DNA of 64,000 nt from Auanema rhodensis (GCA_964057225.1 OZ059896.1:18968501-19032500); one strand, 5' to 3'; positions 1 to 11,581 are shown, counted from the stretch's first letter. Notes: generated by a model from the sequence alone, not told the origin. Made by a program: numbers and translations.

Positions 1-16
1 GTTGATATCTCGGTGC

Positions 17-67
17 ATTTTTAAGCTAGCGCAAATCTGATAACACAGATCGACGCAGCTTAAAAAT
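17..67. repeat. Inverted repeat A: nested stem, 19 paired bases
   Basis: Outer arms ATTTTTAAGCT (17-27) and AGCTTAAAAAT (57-67) are perfect 11-bp reverse complements. Inside, after a bulged A at 28, GCG (29-31) can pair with CGC (54-56), and ATCTG (35-39) with CAGAT (46-50) around a 6-base loop. The structure recurs in essentially every unit of the array. Two common polymorphisms fall in it: G39C breaks the pair closing the loop, and C54T turns a G-C pair into a G-T (G-U in RNA) pair. Units 2 and 19 have a T-to-A change in the outer arm. The dyad is visible directly. A cruciform, an RNA hairpin or a protein site are all possible but unproven. Confidence 0.85.
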
Positions 68-150
68 CCGCATCGAATGCACTATACTACATTGAGAAAC
101 GCTTAATACAAAAATTAGTTATGATCGTTTGAAAAATGATGCATTAGTGT

Positions 151-178
151 ATGTTGAGTTTCCATGTACACTCAACAT
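151..178. repeat. Inverted repeat B: 28-bp near-palindrome
   Basis: Arms ATGTTGAGT (151-159) and ACTCAACAT (170-178) are perfect 9-bp reverse complements, and the centre CATG (163-166) is itself palindromic. Over the full 28 bp only the pairs 160/169 and 162/167 mismatch in the common form. A recurrent variant with A at 162 (first seen in unit 44) repairs the 162/167 pair and leaves one mismatch. Another variant with T at 163 (units 117, 121, 132 and 137) disrupts the centre. A protein dimer could bind such a site, but no known motif is recognised. Confidence 0.85.
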
Positions 179-200
179 TGCTTCCAAAAACATTTTGACA

Positions 201-235
201 AAAATTTTTTCGAAACTTTTCAGAATAATTTAGCA
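201..235 (+). repeat. A/T-rich hypervariable segment of the monomer
   Basis: Shown here in unit 1, this block around TTTTCGAAAA carries most of the differences between units. Six forms after TTTTTTCG are seen: AAAAATTTC, AAAATTTTC, AAACTTTTC, AAAAGTTTC, AAACATTTC and AAAAATTTT. Just upstream there are AAAAATT, AAAAAGT, AAACTT and AAACCT forms. Forms are linked to downstream alleles at 223-224, 234, 251, 258 and 288, so they serve as haplotype tags for tracing higher-order repeats. All variants keep the same length. A/T tracts in this phase may be intrinsically bent, which is inference. Confidence 0.8.
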
Positions 236-328
236 AAAAGTAGATGTTTTCAGATTCCTTTTTTCAAGGCAAAGACGATGGACAATGTTATTCAACGAAA
301 AAATTAATTCTTCAGGGTGAAAATCGAG

Positions 329-350
329 GATATAAGTGTGAACTTATATC
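329..350. repeat. Inverted repeat C: 9-bp arms, 4-base loop
   Basis: GATATAAGT (329-337) and ACTTATATC (342-350) are perfect reverse complements around GTGA, the tightest hairpin in the monomer. It runs straight into a second small dyad across the unit junction: ATATC (346-350), AGTT, GATAT (355-359). A subset of units carries T at 329, which shortens the stem to 8 bp and creates TATATAAG. One unit (62) has a change inside the loop (GTCTG for GTGTG). The hairpin is present in nearly all units. Confidence 0.85.
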
Positions 351-1755
351 AGTTGATATCTCGGTGCATTATTAAGCTAGCGCAAATCTGATAACACAGA
401 TCGATGCAGCTTAAAAATCCGCATCGAATGCACTATACTACATTGAGAAACGCTTAATACAAAAATTAGTTATGATCGTTTGAAAAATGATGCATTAGTG
501 TATGTTGAGTTTCCATGTACACTCAACATTGCTTCCAAAAACATTTTGACAAAAATTTTTTCGAAAAATTTCAAAATAATTTAGCAAAAAGTAGATGTTT
601 TTAGATTCCTTTTTTCAAGGCAAAGACGATGGACAATGTTATTCAATGAAAAAATTAATTCTTCAGGGTGAAAATCGAGGATATAAGTGTGAACTTATAT
701 CAGTTGATATCTCGGTGCATTTTTAAGCTAGCGCAAATCTCATAACACAGATCGACGCAGCTTAAAAATCCGCATCGAATGCACTATACTACATTGAGAA
801 ACGCTTAATACAAAAATTAGTTATGATCGTTTGAAAAATGATGCATTAGTGTATGTTGAGTTTCCATGTACACTCAACATTGCTTCCAAAAACATTTTGA
901 CAAAAATTTTTTCGAAAAATTTCAAGATAATTTAGCGAAAAGTAGATGTTTTTAGATTCTTTTTTTCAAGGCAAAGACGATGGACAATGTTATTCAACGA
1001 AAAAATTAATTCTTCAGGGTGAAAATCGAGGATATAAGTGTGAACTTATATCAGTTGATATCTCGGTGCATTTTTAAGCTAGCGCAAATCTCATAACACA
1101 GATCGACGCAGCTTAAAAATCCGCATCGAATGCACTTTACTACATTGAGAAACGCTTAATACAAAAATTAGTTATGATCGTTTGAAAAATGATGCATTAG
1201 TGTATGTTGAGTTTCCATGTACACTCAACATTGCTTCCAAAAACATTTTGACAAAAATTTTTTCGAAAAATTTTAAAATAATTTAGCAAAAAGTAGTTGT
1301 TTTTAGATTCCTTTTTTCAAGGCAAAGACGATGGACAATGTTATTCAATAAAAAAATTAATTCTTCAGGGTGAAAATCGAGGATATAAGTGTGAACTTAT
1401 ATCAGTTGATATCTCGGTGCATTTTTAAGCTAGCGCAAATCTGATAACACAGATCGACGCAGCTTAAAAATCCGCATCGAATGCACTATACTACATTGAG
1501 AAACGCTTGATACAAAAATTAGTTATGATCGTTTGAAAAATGATGCTTTAAAGTATGTTGAGTTTCCATGTACACTCAACATTGCTTCCAAAAACATTTT
1601 GACAAAAATTTTTTCGAAAAATTTCAAGATAATTTAGCGAAAAGTAGATGTTTTTAGATTTTTTTTTTCAAGGCAAAGACGATGGACAATGTTATTCAAC
1701 GAAAAAATTAATTCTTCAGGGTGAAAATCGAGGATATAAGTGTGAACTTATATCA

Positions 1756-2105
1756 GTTGATATCTCGGTGCATTTTTAAGCTAGCGCAAATCTGATAACA
1801 CAGATCGACGCAGCTTAAAAATCCGCATCGAATGCACTATACTACATTGAGAAACGCTTAATACAAAAATTAGTTATGATCGTTTGAAAAATGATGCATA
1901 GTGTATGTTGAGTTTCCATGTACACTCAACATTGCTTCCAAAAACATTTTGACAAAAATTTTTTCGAAAAATTTCAAGATAATTTAGCGAAAAGTAGATG
2001 TTTTTAGATTCTTTTTTTCAAGGCAAAGACGATGGACAATGTTATTCAACGAAAAAATTAATTCTTCAGGGTGAAAATCGAGGATATAAGTGTGAACTTA
2101 TATCA
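1756..2105 (+). repeat. 350-bp unit, deletion class 1 (unit 6)
   Basis: GCATAGTG replaces GCATTAGTG near offset 143, a loss of one T. The same deletion occurs only once more, in unit 23 at 7722-8071, the matching unit of HOR copy 2. It therefore arose once and was copied with the 17-unit block. Confidence 0.93.
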
Positions 2106-5100
2106 GTTGATATCTCGGTGCATTTTTAAGCTAGCGCAAATCTCATAACACAGATCGACGCAGCTTAAAAATCCGCATCGAATGCACTTTACTACATTGA
2201 GAAACGCTTAATACAAAAATTAGTTACGATCGTTTGAAAAATGATGCATTAGTGTATGTTGAGTTTCCATGTACACTCAACATTGCTTCCAAAAACATTT
2301 TGACAAAAATTTTTTCGAAAAATTTCAAAATAATTTAGCAAAAAGTAGTTGTTTTTAGATTCCTTTTTTCAAGGCAAAGACGATGGACAATGTTATTCAA
2401 TAAAAAAATTAATTCTTCAGGGTGAAAATCGAGGATATAAGTGTGAACTTATATCAGTTGATATCTCGGTGCATTTTTAAGCTAGCGCAAATCTGATAAC
2501 ACAGATCGACGCAACTTAAAAATCCGCATCGAATGCACTATACTACATTGAGAAACGCTTGATACAAAAATTAGTTATGATCGTTTGAAAAATGATGCTT
2601 TAAAGTATGTTGAGTTTCCATGTACACTCAACATTGCTTCCAAAAACATTTTGACAAAAATTTTTTCGAAAATTTTCAGAATAATTTAGCAAAAAGTAGA
2701 TGTTTTCAGATTCCTTTTTTCAAGGCAAAGACGATGGACAATGTTATTCAACGAAAAAATTAATTCTTCAGGGTGAAAATCGAGGATATAAGTGTGAACT
2801 TATATCAGTTGATATCTCGGTGCATTTTTAAGCTAGCGCAAATCTGATAACACAGATCGATGCAGCTTAAAAATCTGCATCGAATGCACTATACTACATT
2901 GAGAAACGCTTAATACAAAAATTAGTTATGATCGTTTGAAAAATGATGCATTAGTGTATGTTGAGTTTCCATGTACACTCAACATTGCTTCCAAAAACAT
3001 TTTGACAAAAATTTTTTCGAAAAATTTCAAGATAATTTAGCGAAAAGTAGATGTTTTTAGATTCTTTTTTTCAAGGCAAAGACGATGGACAATGTTATTC
3101 AACGAAAAAATTAATTCTTCAGGGTGAAAATCGAGGATATAAGTGTGAACTTATATCAGTTGATATCTCGGTGCATTTTTAAGCTAGCGCAAATCTCATA
3201 ACACAGATCGACCCAGCTTAAAAATCCGCATCGAATGCACTTTACTACATTCAGAAACGCTTAATACAAAAATTAGTTACGATCGTTTGAAAAATGATGC
3301 ATTAGTGTATGTTGAGTTTCCATGTACACTCAACATTGCTTCCAAAAACATTTTGACAAAAATTTTTTCGAAAAATTTTAAAATAATTTAGCAAAAAGTA
3401 GTTGTTTTTAGATTCCTTTTTTCAAGGCAAAGACGATGGACAATGTTATTCAATAAAAAAATTAATTCTTCAGGGTGAAAATCGAGGATATAAGTGTGAA
3501 CTTATATCAGTTGATATCTCGGTGCATTTTTAAGCTAGCGCAAATCTCATAACACAGATCGACGCAGCTTAAAAATCCGCATCGAATGCACTATACTACA
3601 TTGAGAAACGCTTAATACAAAAATTAGTTATGATCGTTTGAAAAATGATGCATTAGTGTATGTTGAGTTTCCATGTACACTCAACATTGCTTCCAAAAAC
3701 ATTTTGACAAAAATTTTTTCGAAAAATTTCAAAATAATTTAGCAAAAAGTAGATGTTTTTAGATTCTTTTTTTCAAGGCAAAGACGATGGACAATGTTAT
3801 TCAACGAAAAAATTAATTCTTCAGGGTGAAAATCGAGGATATAAGTGTGAACTTATATCAGTTGATATCTCGGTGCATTTTTAAGCTAGCGCAAATCTCA
3901 TAACACAGATCGACGCAGCTTAAAAATCCGCATCGAATGCACTTTACTACATTGAGAAACGCTTAATACAAAAATTAGTTACGATCGTTTGAAAAATGAT
4001 GCATTAGTGTATGTTGAGTTTCCATGTACACTCAACATTGCTTCCAAAAACATTTTGACAAAAATTTTTTCGAAAAATTTCAAAATAATTTAGCAAAAAG
4101 TAGTTGTTTTTAGATTCCTTTTTTCAAGGCAAAGACGATGGACAATGTTATTCAATAAAAAAATTAATTCTTCAAGGTGAAAATCGAGGATATAAGTGTG
4201 AACTTATATCAGTTGATATCTCGGTGCATTTTTAAGCTAGCGCAAATCTGATAACACAGATCGACGCAACTTAAAAATCCGCATCGAATGCACTATACTA
4301 CATTGAGAAACGCTTGATACAAAAATTAGTTATGATCGTTTGAAAAATGATGCTTTAAAGTATGTTGAGTTTCCATGTACACTCAACATTGCTTCCAAAA
4401 ACATTTTGACAAAAATTTTTTCGAAAAATTTCAAGATAATTTAGCGAAAAGTAGATGTTTTTAGATTCTTTTTTTCAAGGCAAAGACGATGGACAATGTT
4501 ATTCAACGAAAAAATTAATTCTTCAGGGTGAAAATCGAGGATATAAGTGTGAACTTATATCAGTTGATATCTCGGTGCATTTTTAAGCTAGCGCAAATCT
4601 GATAACACAGATCGACGCAGCTTAAAAATCCGCATCGAATGCACTATACTACATTGAAAAACGCTTAATACAAAAATTAGTTATGATCGTTTGAAAAATG
4701 ATGCTTTAGTGTATGTTGAGTTTCCATGTACACTCAACATTGCTTCCAAAAACATTTTGACAAAAATTTTTTCGAAAATTTTCAGAATAATTTAGCAAAA
4801 AGTAGATGTTTTCAGATTCCTTTTTTCAAGGCAAAGACGATGGACAATGTTATTCAACGAAAAAATTAATTCTTCAGGGTGAAAATCGAGGATATAAGTG
4901 TGAACTTATATCAGTTGATATCTCGGTGCATTTTTAAGCTAGCGCAAATCTGATAACACAGATCGACGCAGCTTAAAAATCCGCATCGAATGCACTATAC
5001 TACATTGAAAAACGCTTAATACAAAAATTAGTTATGATCGTTTGAAAAATGATGCTTTAGTGTATGTTGAGTTTCCATGTACACTCAACATTGCTTCCAA

Positions 5101-7721
5101 AAACATTTTGACAAAAATTTTTTCGAAAATTTTCAGAATAATTTAGCAAAAAGTAGATGTTTTCAGATTCCTTTTTTCAAGGCAAAGACGATGGACAATG
5201 TTATTCAACGAAAAAATTAATTCTTCAGGGTGAAAATCGAGGATATAAGTGTGAACTTATATCAGTTGATATCTCGGTGCATTTTTAAGCTAGCGCAAAT
5301 CTGATAACACAGATCGACGCAGCTTAAAAATCCGCATCGAATGCACTATACTACATTGAGAAACGCTTAATACAAAAATTAGTTATGATCGTTTGAAAAA
5401 TGATGCATTAGTGTATGTTGAGTTTCCATGTACACTCAACATTGCTTCCAAAAACATTTTGACAAAAATTTTTTCGAAAAATTTCAAAATAATTTAGCAA
5501 AAAGTAGATGTTTTTAGATTCCTTTTTTCAAGGCAAAGACGATGGACAATGTTATTCAATGAAAAAATTAATTTTTCAGGGTGAAAATCGAGGATATAAG
5601 TGTGAACTTATATCAGTTGATATCTCGGTGCATTTTTAAGCTAGCGCAAATCTGATAACACAGATCGACGCAGCTTAAAAATCCGCATCGAATGCACTAT
5701 ACTACATTGAGAAACGCTTAATACAAAAATTAGTTATGATCGTTTGAAAAATGATGCATTAGTGTATGTTGAGTTTCCATGTACACTCAACATTGCTTCC
5801 AAAAACATTTTGACAAAAAGTTTTTCGAAAAATTTCAAAATAATTTAGCAAAAAGTAGATGTTTTCAGATTCCTTTTTTCAAGGCAAAGACGATGGACAA
5901 TGTTATTCAACAAAAAAATTAGTTCTTCAGGGTGAAAATCGAGTATATAAGTGTGAACTTATATCAGTTGATATCTCGGTGCATTTTTAAGCTAGCGCAA
6001 ATCTGATAACACAGATCGACGCAGCTTAAAAATCCGCATCGAATGCACTATACTACATTGAGAAACGCTTAATACAAAAATTAGTTATGATCGTTTGAAA
6101 AATGATGCATTAGTGTATGTTGAGTTTCCATGTACACTCAACATTGCTTCCAAAAACATTTTGACAAAAATTTTTTCGAAACTTTTCAGAATAATTTAGC
6201 AAAAAGTAGATGTTTTCAGATTCCTTTTTTCAAGGCAAAGACGATGGACAATGTTATTCAACGAAAAAATTAATTCTTCAGGGTGAAAATCGAGGATATA
6301 AGTGTGAACTTATATCAGTTGATATCTCGGTGCATTATTAAGCTAGCGCAAATCTGATAACACAGATCGATGCAGCTTAAAAATCCGCATCGAATGCACT
6401 ATACTACATTGAGAAACGCTTAATACAAAAATTAGTTATGATCGTTTGAAAAATGATGCATTAGTGTATGTTGAGTTTCCATGTACACTCAACATTGCTT
6501 CCAAAAACATTTTGACAAAAATTTTTTCGAAAAATTTCAAAATAATTTAGCAAAAAGTAGATGTTTTTAGATTCCTTTTTTCAAGGCAAAGACGATGGAC
6601 AATGTTATTCAATGAAAAAATTAATTCTTCAGGGTGAAAATCGAGGATATAAGTGTGAACTTATATCAGTTGATATCTCGGTGCATTTTTAAGCTAGCGC
6701 AAATCTCATAACACAGATCGACGCAGCTTAAAAATCCGCATCGAATGCACTATACTACATTGAGAAACGCTTAATACAAAAATTAGTTATGATCGTTTGA
6801 AAAATGATGCATTAGTGTATGTTGAGTTTCCATGTACACTCAACATTGCTTCCAAAAACATTTTGACAAAAATTTTTTCGAAAAATTTCAAGATAATTTA
6901 GCGAAAAGTAGATGTTTTTAGATTCTTTTTTTCAAGGCAAAGACGATGGACAATGTTATTCAACGAAAAAATTAATTCTTCAGGGTGAAAATCGAGGATA
7001 TAAGTGTGAACTTATATCAGTTGATATCTCGGTGCATTTTTAAGCTAGCGCAAATCTCATAACACAGATCGACGCAGCTTAAAAATCCGCATCGAATGCA
7101 CTTTACTACATTGAGAAACGCTTAATACAAAAATTAGTTATGATCGTTTGAAAAATGATGCATTAGTGTATGTTGAGTTTCCATGTACACTCAACATTGC
7201 TTCCAAAAACATTTTGACAAAAATTTTTTCGAAAAATTTTAAAATAATTTAGCAAAAAGTAGTTGTTTTTAGATTCCTTTTTTCAAGGCAAAGACGATGG
7301 ACAATGTTATTCAATAAAAAAATTAATTCTTCAGGGTGAAAATCGAGGATATAAGTGTGAACTTATATCAGTTGATATCTCGGTGCATTTTTAAGCTAGC
7401 GCAAATCTGATAACACAGATCGACGCAGCTTAAAAATCCGCATCGAATGCACTATACTACATTGAGAAACGCTTGATACAAAAATTAGTTATGATCGTTT
7501 GAAAAATGATGCTTTAAAGTATGTTGAGTTTCCATGTACACTCAACATTGCTTCCAAAAACATTTTGACAAAAATTTTTTCGAAAAATTTCAAGATAATT
7601 TAGCGAAAAGTAGATGTTTTTAGATTTTTTTTTTCAAGGCAAAGACGATGGACAATGTTATTCAACGAAAAAATTAATTCTTCAGGGTGAAAATCGAGGA
7701 TATAAGTGTGAACTTATATCA

Positions 7722-8071
7722 GTTGATATCTCGGTGCATTTTTAAGCTAGCGCAAATCTGATAACACAGATCGACGCAGCTTAAAAATCCGCATCGAATG
7801 CACTATACTACATTGAGAAACGCTTAATACAAAAATTAGTTATGATCGTTTGAAAAATGATGCATAGTGTATGTTGAGTTTCCATGTACACTCAACATTG
7901 CTTCCAAAAACATTTTGACAAAAATTTTTTCGAAAAATTTCAAGATAATTTAGCGAAAAGTAGATGTTTTTAGATTCTTTTTTTCAAGGCAAAGACGATG
8001 GACAATGTTATTCAACGAAAAAATTAATTCTTCAGGGTGAAAATCGAGGATATAAGTGTGAACTTATATCA
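7722..8071 (+). repeat. 350-bp unit, deletion class 1 (unit 23)
   Basis: Carries the same GCATAGTG deletion as unit 6, at an offset of exactly 5,966 bp. It confirms the phase of the second 17-unit repeat. Confidence 0.93.
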
Positions 8072-11000
8072 GTTGATATCTCGGTGCATTTTTAAGCTAG
8101 CGCAAATCTCATAACACAGATCGACGCAGCTTAAAAATCCGCATCGAATGCACTTTACTACATTGAGAAACGCTTAATACAAAAATTAGTTACGATCGTT
8201 TGAAAAATGATGCATTAGTGTATGTTGAGTTTCCATGTACACTCAACATTGCTTCCAAAAACATTTTGACAAAAATTTTTTCGAAAAATTTCAAAATAAT
8301 TTAGCAAAAAGTAGTTGTTTTTAGATTCCTTTTTTCAAGGCAAAGACGATGGACAATGTTATTCAATAAAAAAATTAATTCTTCAGGGTGAAAATCGAGG
8401 ATATAAGTGTGAACTTATATCAGTTGATATCTCGGTGCATTTTTAAGCTAGCGCAAATCTGATAACACAGATCGACGCAACTTAAAAATCCGCATCGAAT
8501 GCACTATACTACATTGAGAAACGCTTGATACAAAAATTAGTTATGATCGTTTGAAAAATGATGCTTTAAAGTATGTTGAGTTTCCATGTACACTCAACAT
8601 TGCTTCCAAAAACATTTTGACAAAAATTTTTTCGAAAATTTTCAGAATAATTTAGCAAAAAGTAGATGTTTTCAGATTCCTTTTTTCAAGGCAAAGACGA
8701 TGGACAATGTTATTCAACGAAAAAATTAATTCTTCAGGGTGAAAATCGAGGATATAAGTGTGAACTTATATCAGTTGATATCTCGGTGCATTTTTAAGCT
8801 AGCGCAAATCTGATAACACAGATCGATGCAGCTTAAAAATCTGCATCGAATGCACTATACTACATTGAGAAACGCTTAATACAAAAATTAGTTATGATCG
8901 TTTGAAAAATGATGCATTAGTGTATGTTGAGTTTCCATGTACACTCAACATTGCTTCCAAAAACATTTTGACAAAAATTTTTTCGAAAAATTTCAAGATA
9001 ATTTAGCGAAAAGTAGATGTTTTTAGATTCTTTTTTTCAAGGCAAAGACGATGGACAATGTTATTCAACGAAAAAATTAATTCTTCAGGGTGAAAATCGA
9101 GGATATAAGTGTGAACTTATATCAGTTGATATCTCGGTGCATTTTTAAGCTAGCGCAAATCTCATAACACAGATCGACCCAGCTTAAAAATCCGCATCGA
9201 ATGCACTTTACTACATTCAGAAACGCTTAATACAAAAATTAGTTACGATCGTTTGAAAAATGATGCATTAGTGTATGTTGAGTTTCCATGTACACTCAAC
9301 ATTGCTTCCAAAAACATTTTGACAAAAATTTTTTCGAAAAATTTTAAAATAATTTAGCAAAAAGTAGTTGTTTTTAGATTCCTTTTTTCAAGGCAAAGAC
9401 GATGGACAATGTTATTCAATAAAAAAATTAATTCTTCAGGGTGAAAATCGAGGATATAAGTGTGAACTTATATCAGTTGATATCTCGGTGCATTTTTAAG
9501 CTAGCGCAAATCTCATAACACAGATCGACGCAGCTTAAAAATCCGCATCGAATGCACTATACTACATTGAGAAACGCTTAATACAAAAATTAGTTATGAT
9601 CGTTTGAAAAATGATGCATTAGTGTATGTTGAGTTTCCATGTACACTCAACATTGCTTCCAAAAACATTTTGACAAAAATTTTTTCGAAAAATTTCAAAA
9701 TAATTTAGCAAAAAGTAGATGTTTTTAGATTCTTTTTTTCAAGGCAAAGACGATGGACAATGTTATTCAACGAAAAAATTAATTCTTCAGGGTGAAAATC
9801 GAGGATATAAGTGTGAACTTATATCAGTTGATATCTCGGTGCATTTTTAAGCTAGCGCAAATCTCATAACACAGATCGACGCAGCTTAAAAATCCGCATC
9901 GAATGCACTTTACTACATTGAGAAACGCTTAATACAAAAATTAGTTACGATCGTTTGAAAAATGATGCATTAGTGTATGTTGAGTTTCCATGTACACTCA
10001 ACATTGCTTCCAAAAACATTTTGACAAAAATTTTTTCGAAAAATTTCAAAATAATTTAGCAAAAAGTAGTTGTTTTTAGATTCCTTTTTTCAAGGCAAAG
10101 ACGATGGACAATGTTATTCAATAAAAAAATTAATTCTTCAAGGTGAAAATCGAGGATATAAGTGTGAACTTATATCAGTTGATATCTCGGTGCATTTTTA
10201 AGCTAGCGCAAATCTGATAACACAGATCGACGCAACTTAAAAATCCGCATCGAATGCACTATACTACATTGAGAAACGCTTGATACAAAAATTAGTTATG
10301 ATCGTTTGAAAAATGATGCTTTAAAGTATGTTGAGTTTCCATGTACACTCAACATTGCTTCCAAAAACATTTTGACAAAAATTTTTTCGAAAAATTTCAA
10401 GATAATTTAGCGAAAAGTAGATGTTTTTAGATTCTTTTTTTCAAGGCAAAGACGATGGACAATGTTATTCAACGAAAAAATTAATTCTTCAGGGTGAAAA
10501 TCGAGGATATAAGTGTGAACTTATATCAGTTGATATCTCGGTGCATTTTTAAGCTAGCGCAAATCTGATAACACAGATCGACGCAGCTTAAAAATCCGCA
10601 TCGAATGCACTATACTACATTGAAAAACGCTTAATACAAAAATTAGTTATGATCGTTTGAAAAATGATGCTTTAGTGTATGTTGAGTTTCCATGTACACT
10701 CAACATTGCTTCCAAAAACATTTTGACAAAAATTTTTTCGAAAATTTTCAGAATAATTTAGCAAAAAGTAGATGTTTTCAGATTCCTTTTTTCAAGGCAA
10801 AGACGATGGACAATGTTATTCAACGAAAAAATTAATTCTTCAGGGTGAAAATCGAGGATATAAGTGTGAACTTATATCAGTTGATATCTCGGTGCATTTT
10901 TAAGCTAGCGCAAATCTGATAACACAGATCGACGCAGCTTAAAAATCCGCATCGAATGCACTATACTACATTGAAAAACGCTTAATACAAAAATTAGTTA

Positions 11001-11230
11001 TGATCGTTTGAAAAATGATGCTTTAGTGTATGTTGAGTTTCCATGTACACTCAACATTGCTTCCAAAAACATTTTGACAAAAATTTTTTCGAAAATTTTC
11101 AGAATAATTTAGCAAAAAGTAGATGTTTTCAGATTCCTTTTTTCAAGGCAAAGACGATGGACAATGTTATTCAACGAAAAAATTAATTCTTCAGGGTGAA
11201 AATCGAGGATATAAGTGTGAACTTATATCA

Positions 11231-11581
11231 GTTGATATCTCGGTGCATTTTTAAGCTAGCGCAAATCTGATAACACAGATCGACGCAGCTTAAAAATCCG
11301 CATCGAATGCACTATACTACATTGAGAAACGCTTAATACAAAAATTAGTTATGATCGTTTGAAAAATGATGCATTAGTGTATGTTGAGTTTCCATGTACA
11401 CTCAACATTGCTTCCAAAAACATTTTGACAAAAATTTTTTCGAAAAATTTCAAGATAATTTAGCGAAAAGTAGATGTTTTTAGATTCTTTTTTTCAAGGC
11501 AAAGACGATGGACAATGTTATTCAACGAAAAAATTAATTCTTCAGGGTGAAAATCGAGGATATAAGTGTGAACTTATATCA
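11231..11581 (+). repeat. Hybrid unit 33: crossover junction
   Basis: The 5' part matches unit 16 (C at 54, CCGCATCG at 68-75). The 3' part matches unit 9 (CAAGATAATTTAGCG, GATTCTTTTTTTC, CAACG). The switch lies between offsets 70 and 223, that is about 11300-11453, which includes inverted repeat B. It is the expected product of unequal crossing-over between units seven apart. Confidence 0.75.

Larger units (their letters stand above)
1..351 (+). repeat. Reference monomer (unit 1) and its anatomy
   Basis: This unit sets the offsets used throughout. Order of landmarks: EcoRV-type GATATC at 4-9; inverted repeat A at 17-67; short GCAT/ATGC hairpin at 70-80; A/T-rich spacer; inverted repeat B at 151-178; TTGACA at 195-200; an A/T-rich segment around 201-235 that holds most of the sequence variation; a C/T-rich stretch near 251-265; inverted repeat C at 329-350. 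Main variable offsets: 39 (G/C), 54 (C/T), 162 (C/A), 201-235 (several haplotypes), 251 (C/T), 258 (C/T), 288 (T/A), 296-297, 306 (A/G/C), 328 and 329 (G/T). G+C is 113 of 351 by hand count. I compared the two halves by eye and saw no convincing sign that the unit is an ancient dimer of about 175 bp. The start point is arbitrary, because a tandem array has no natural first base. Confidence 0.95.
1..5966 (+). repeat. 17-unit higher-order repeat, copy 1
   Basis: Units 1-17 recur in the same order from 5967, at an offset of 5,966 bp (17 x 351 minus one base for the 350-bp unit 6). Landmarks shared by both copies: GCATTATTAAG in unit 2 (369 and 6335 regions), the eight-or-more T run in unit 5, the 350-bp unit 6, GACGCAACTT plus CTTGATAC and GCTTTAAAG in unit 8, CTGCATCG in unit 9, GACCCAGC and ATTCAGAAAC in unit 10, CTTCAAGGTG in unit 12, and TTGAAAAACG in units 14 and 15. 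I saw no difference at any diagnostic site compared, so duplication was recent or homogenisation is strong. Confidence 0.9.
5967..11581 (+). repeat. 17-unit higher-order repeat, copy 2 (broken in its 16th unit)
   Basis: Units 18-32 match units 1-15 in order. The 350-bp unit is at 7722-8071, exactly 5,966 bp after its partner at 1756. Unit 33 (11231-11581) begins like unit 16 but ends like unit 9, after which the array restarts at the unit-10 type. Copy 2 therefore carries an internal 7-unit duplication instead of ending cleanly. Confidence 0.88.

Noticed and set aside
201-225. CENP-B box-like site around TTTCGAAAAATTT
   Set aside because: It keeps the TTCG but lacks the downstream C-G-G-G positions of the box on either strand.
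195-229. Bacterial-type promoter: TTGACA (195-200) with AATAAT or GATAAT at 224-229
   Set aside because: The spacer is 23 bases, well beyond the usual 16-18, and the context is a eukaryotic A/T-rich satellite.
270-320. Hammerhead ribozyme: the minus strand reads CTGAAGA (plus-strand TCTTCAG near 310-316), a match to the CUGANGA core
   Set aside because: No stem II leading to a correctly placed GAAA, nor stems I and III, could be drawn around it; the heptamer alone is expected by chance.
1-351. Monomer as an ancient dimer of a half-size unit
   Set aside because: Comparing the two halves by eye gave only short A/T-rich matches; the half-unit spacing of dyads B and C is not backed by sequence similarity.
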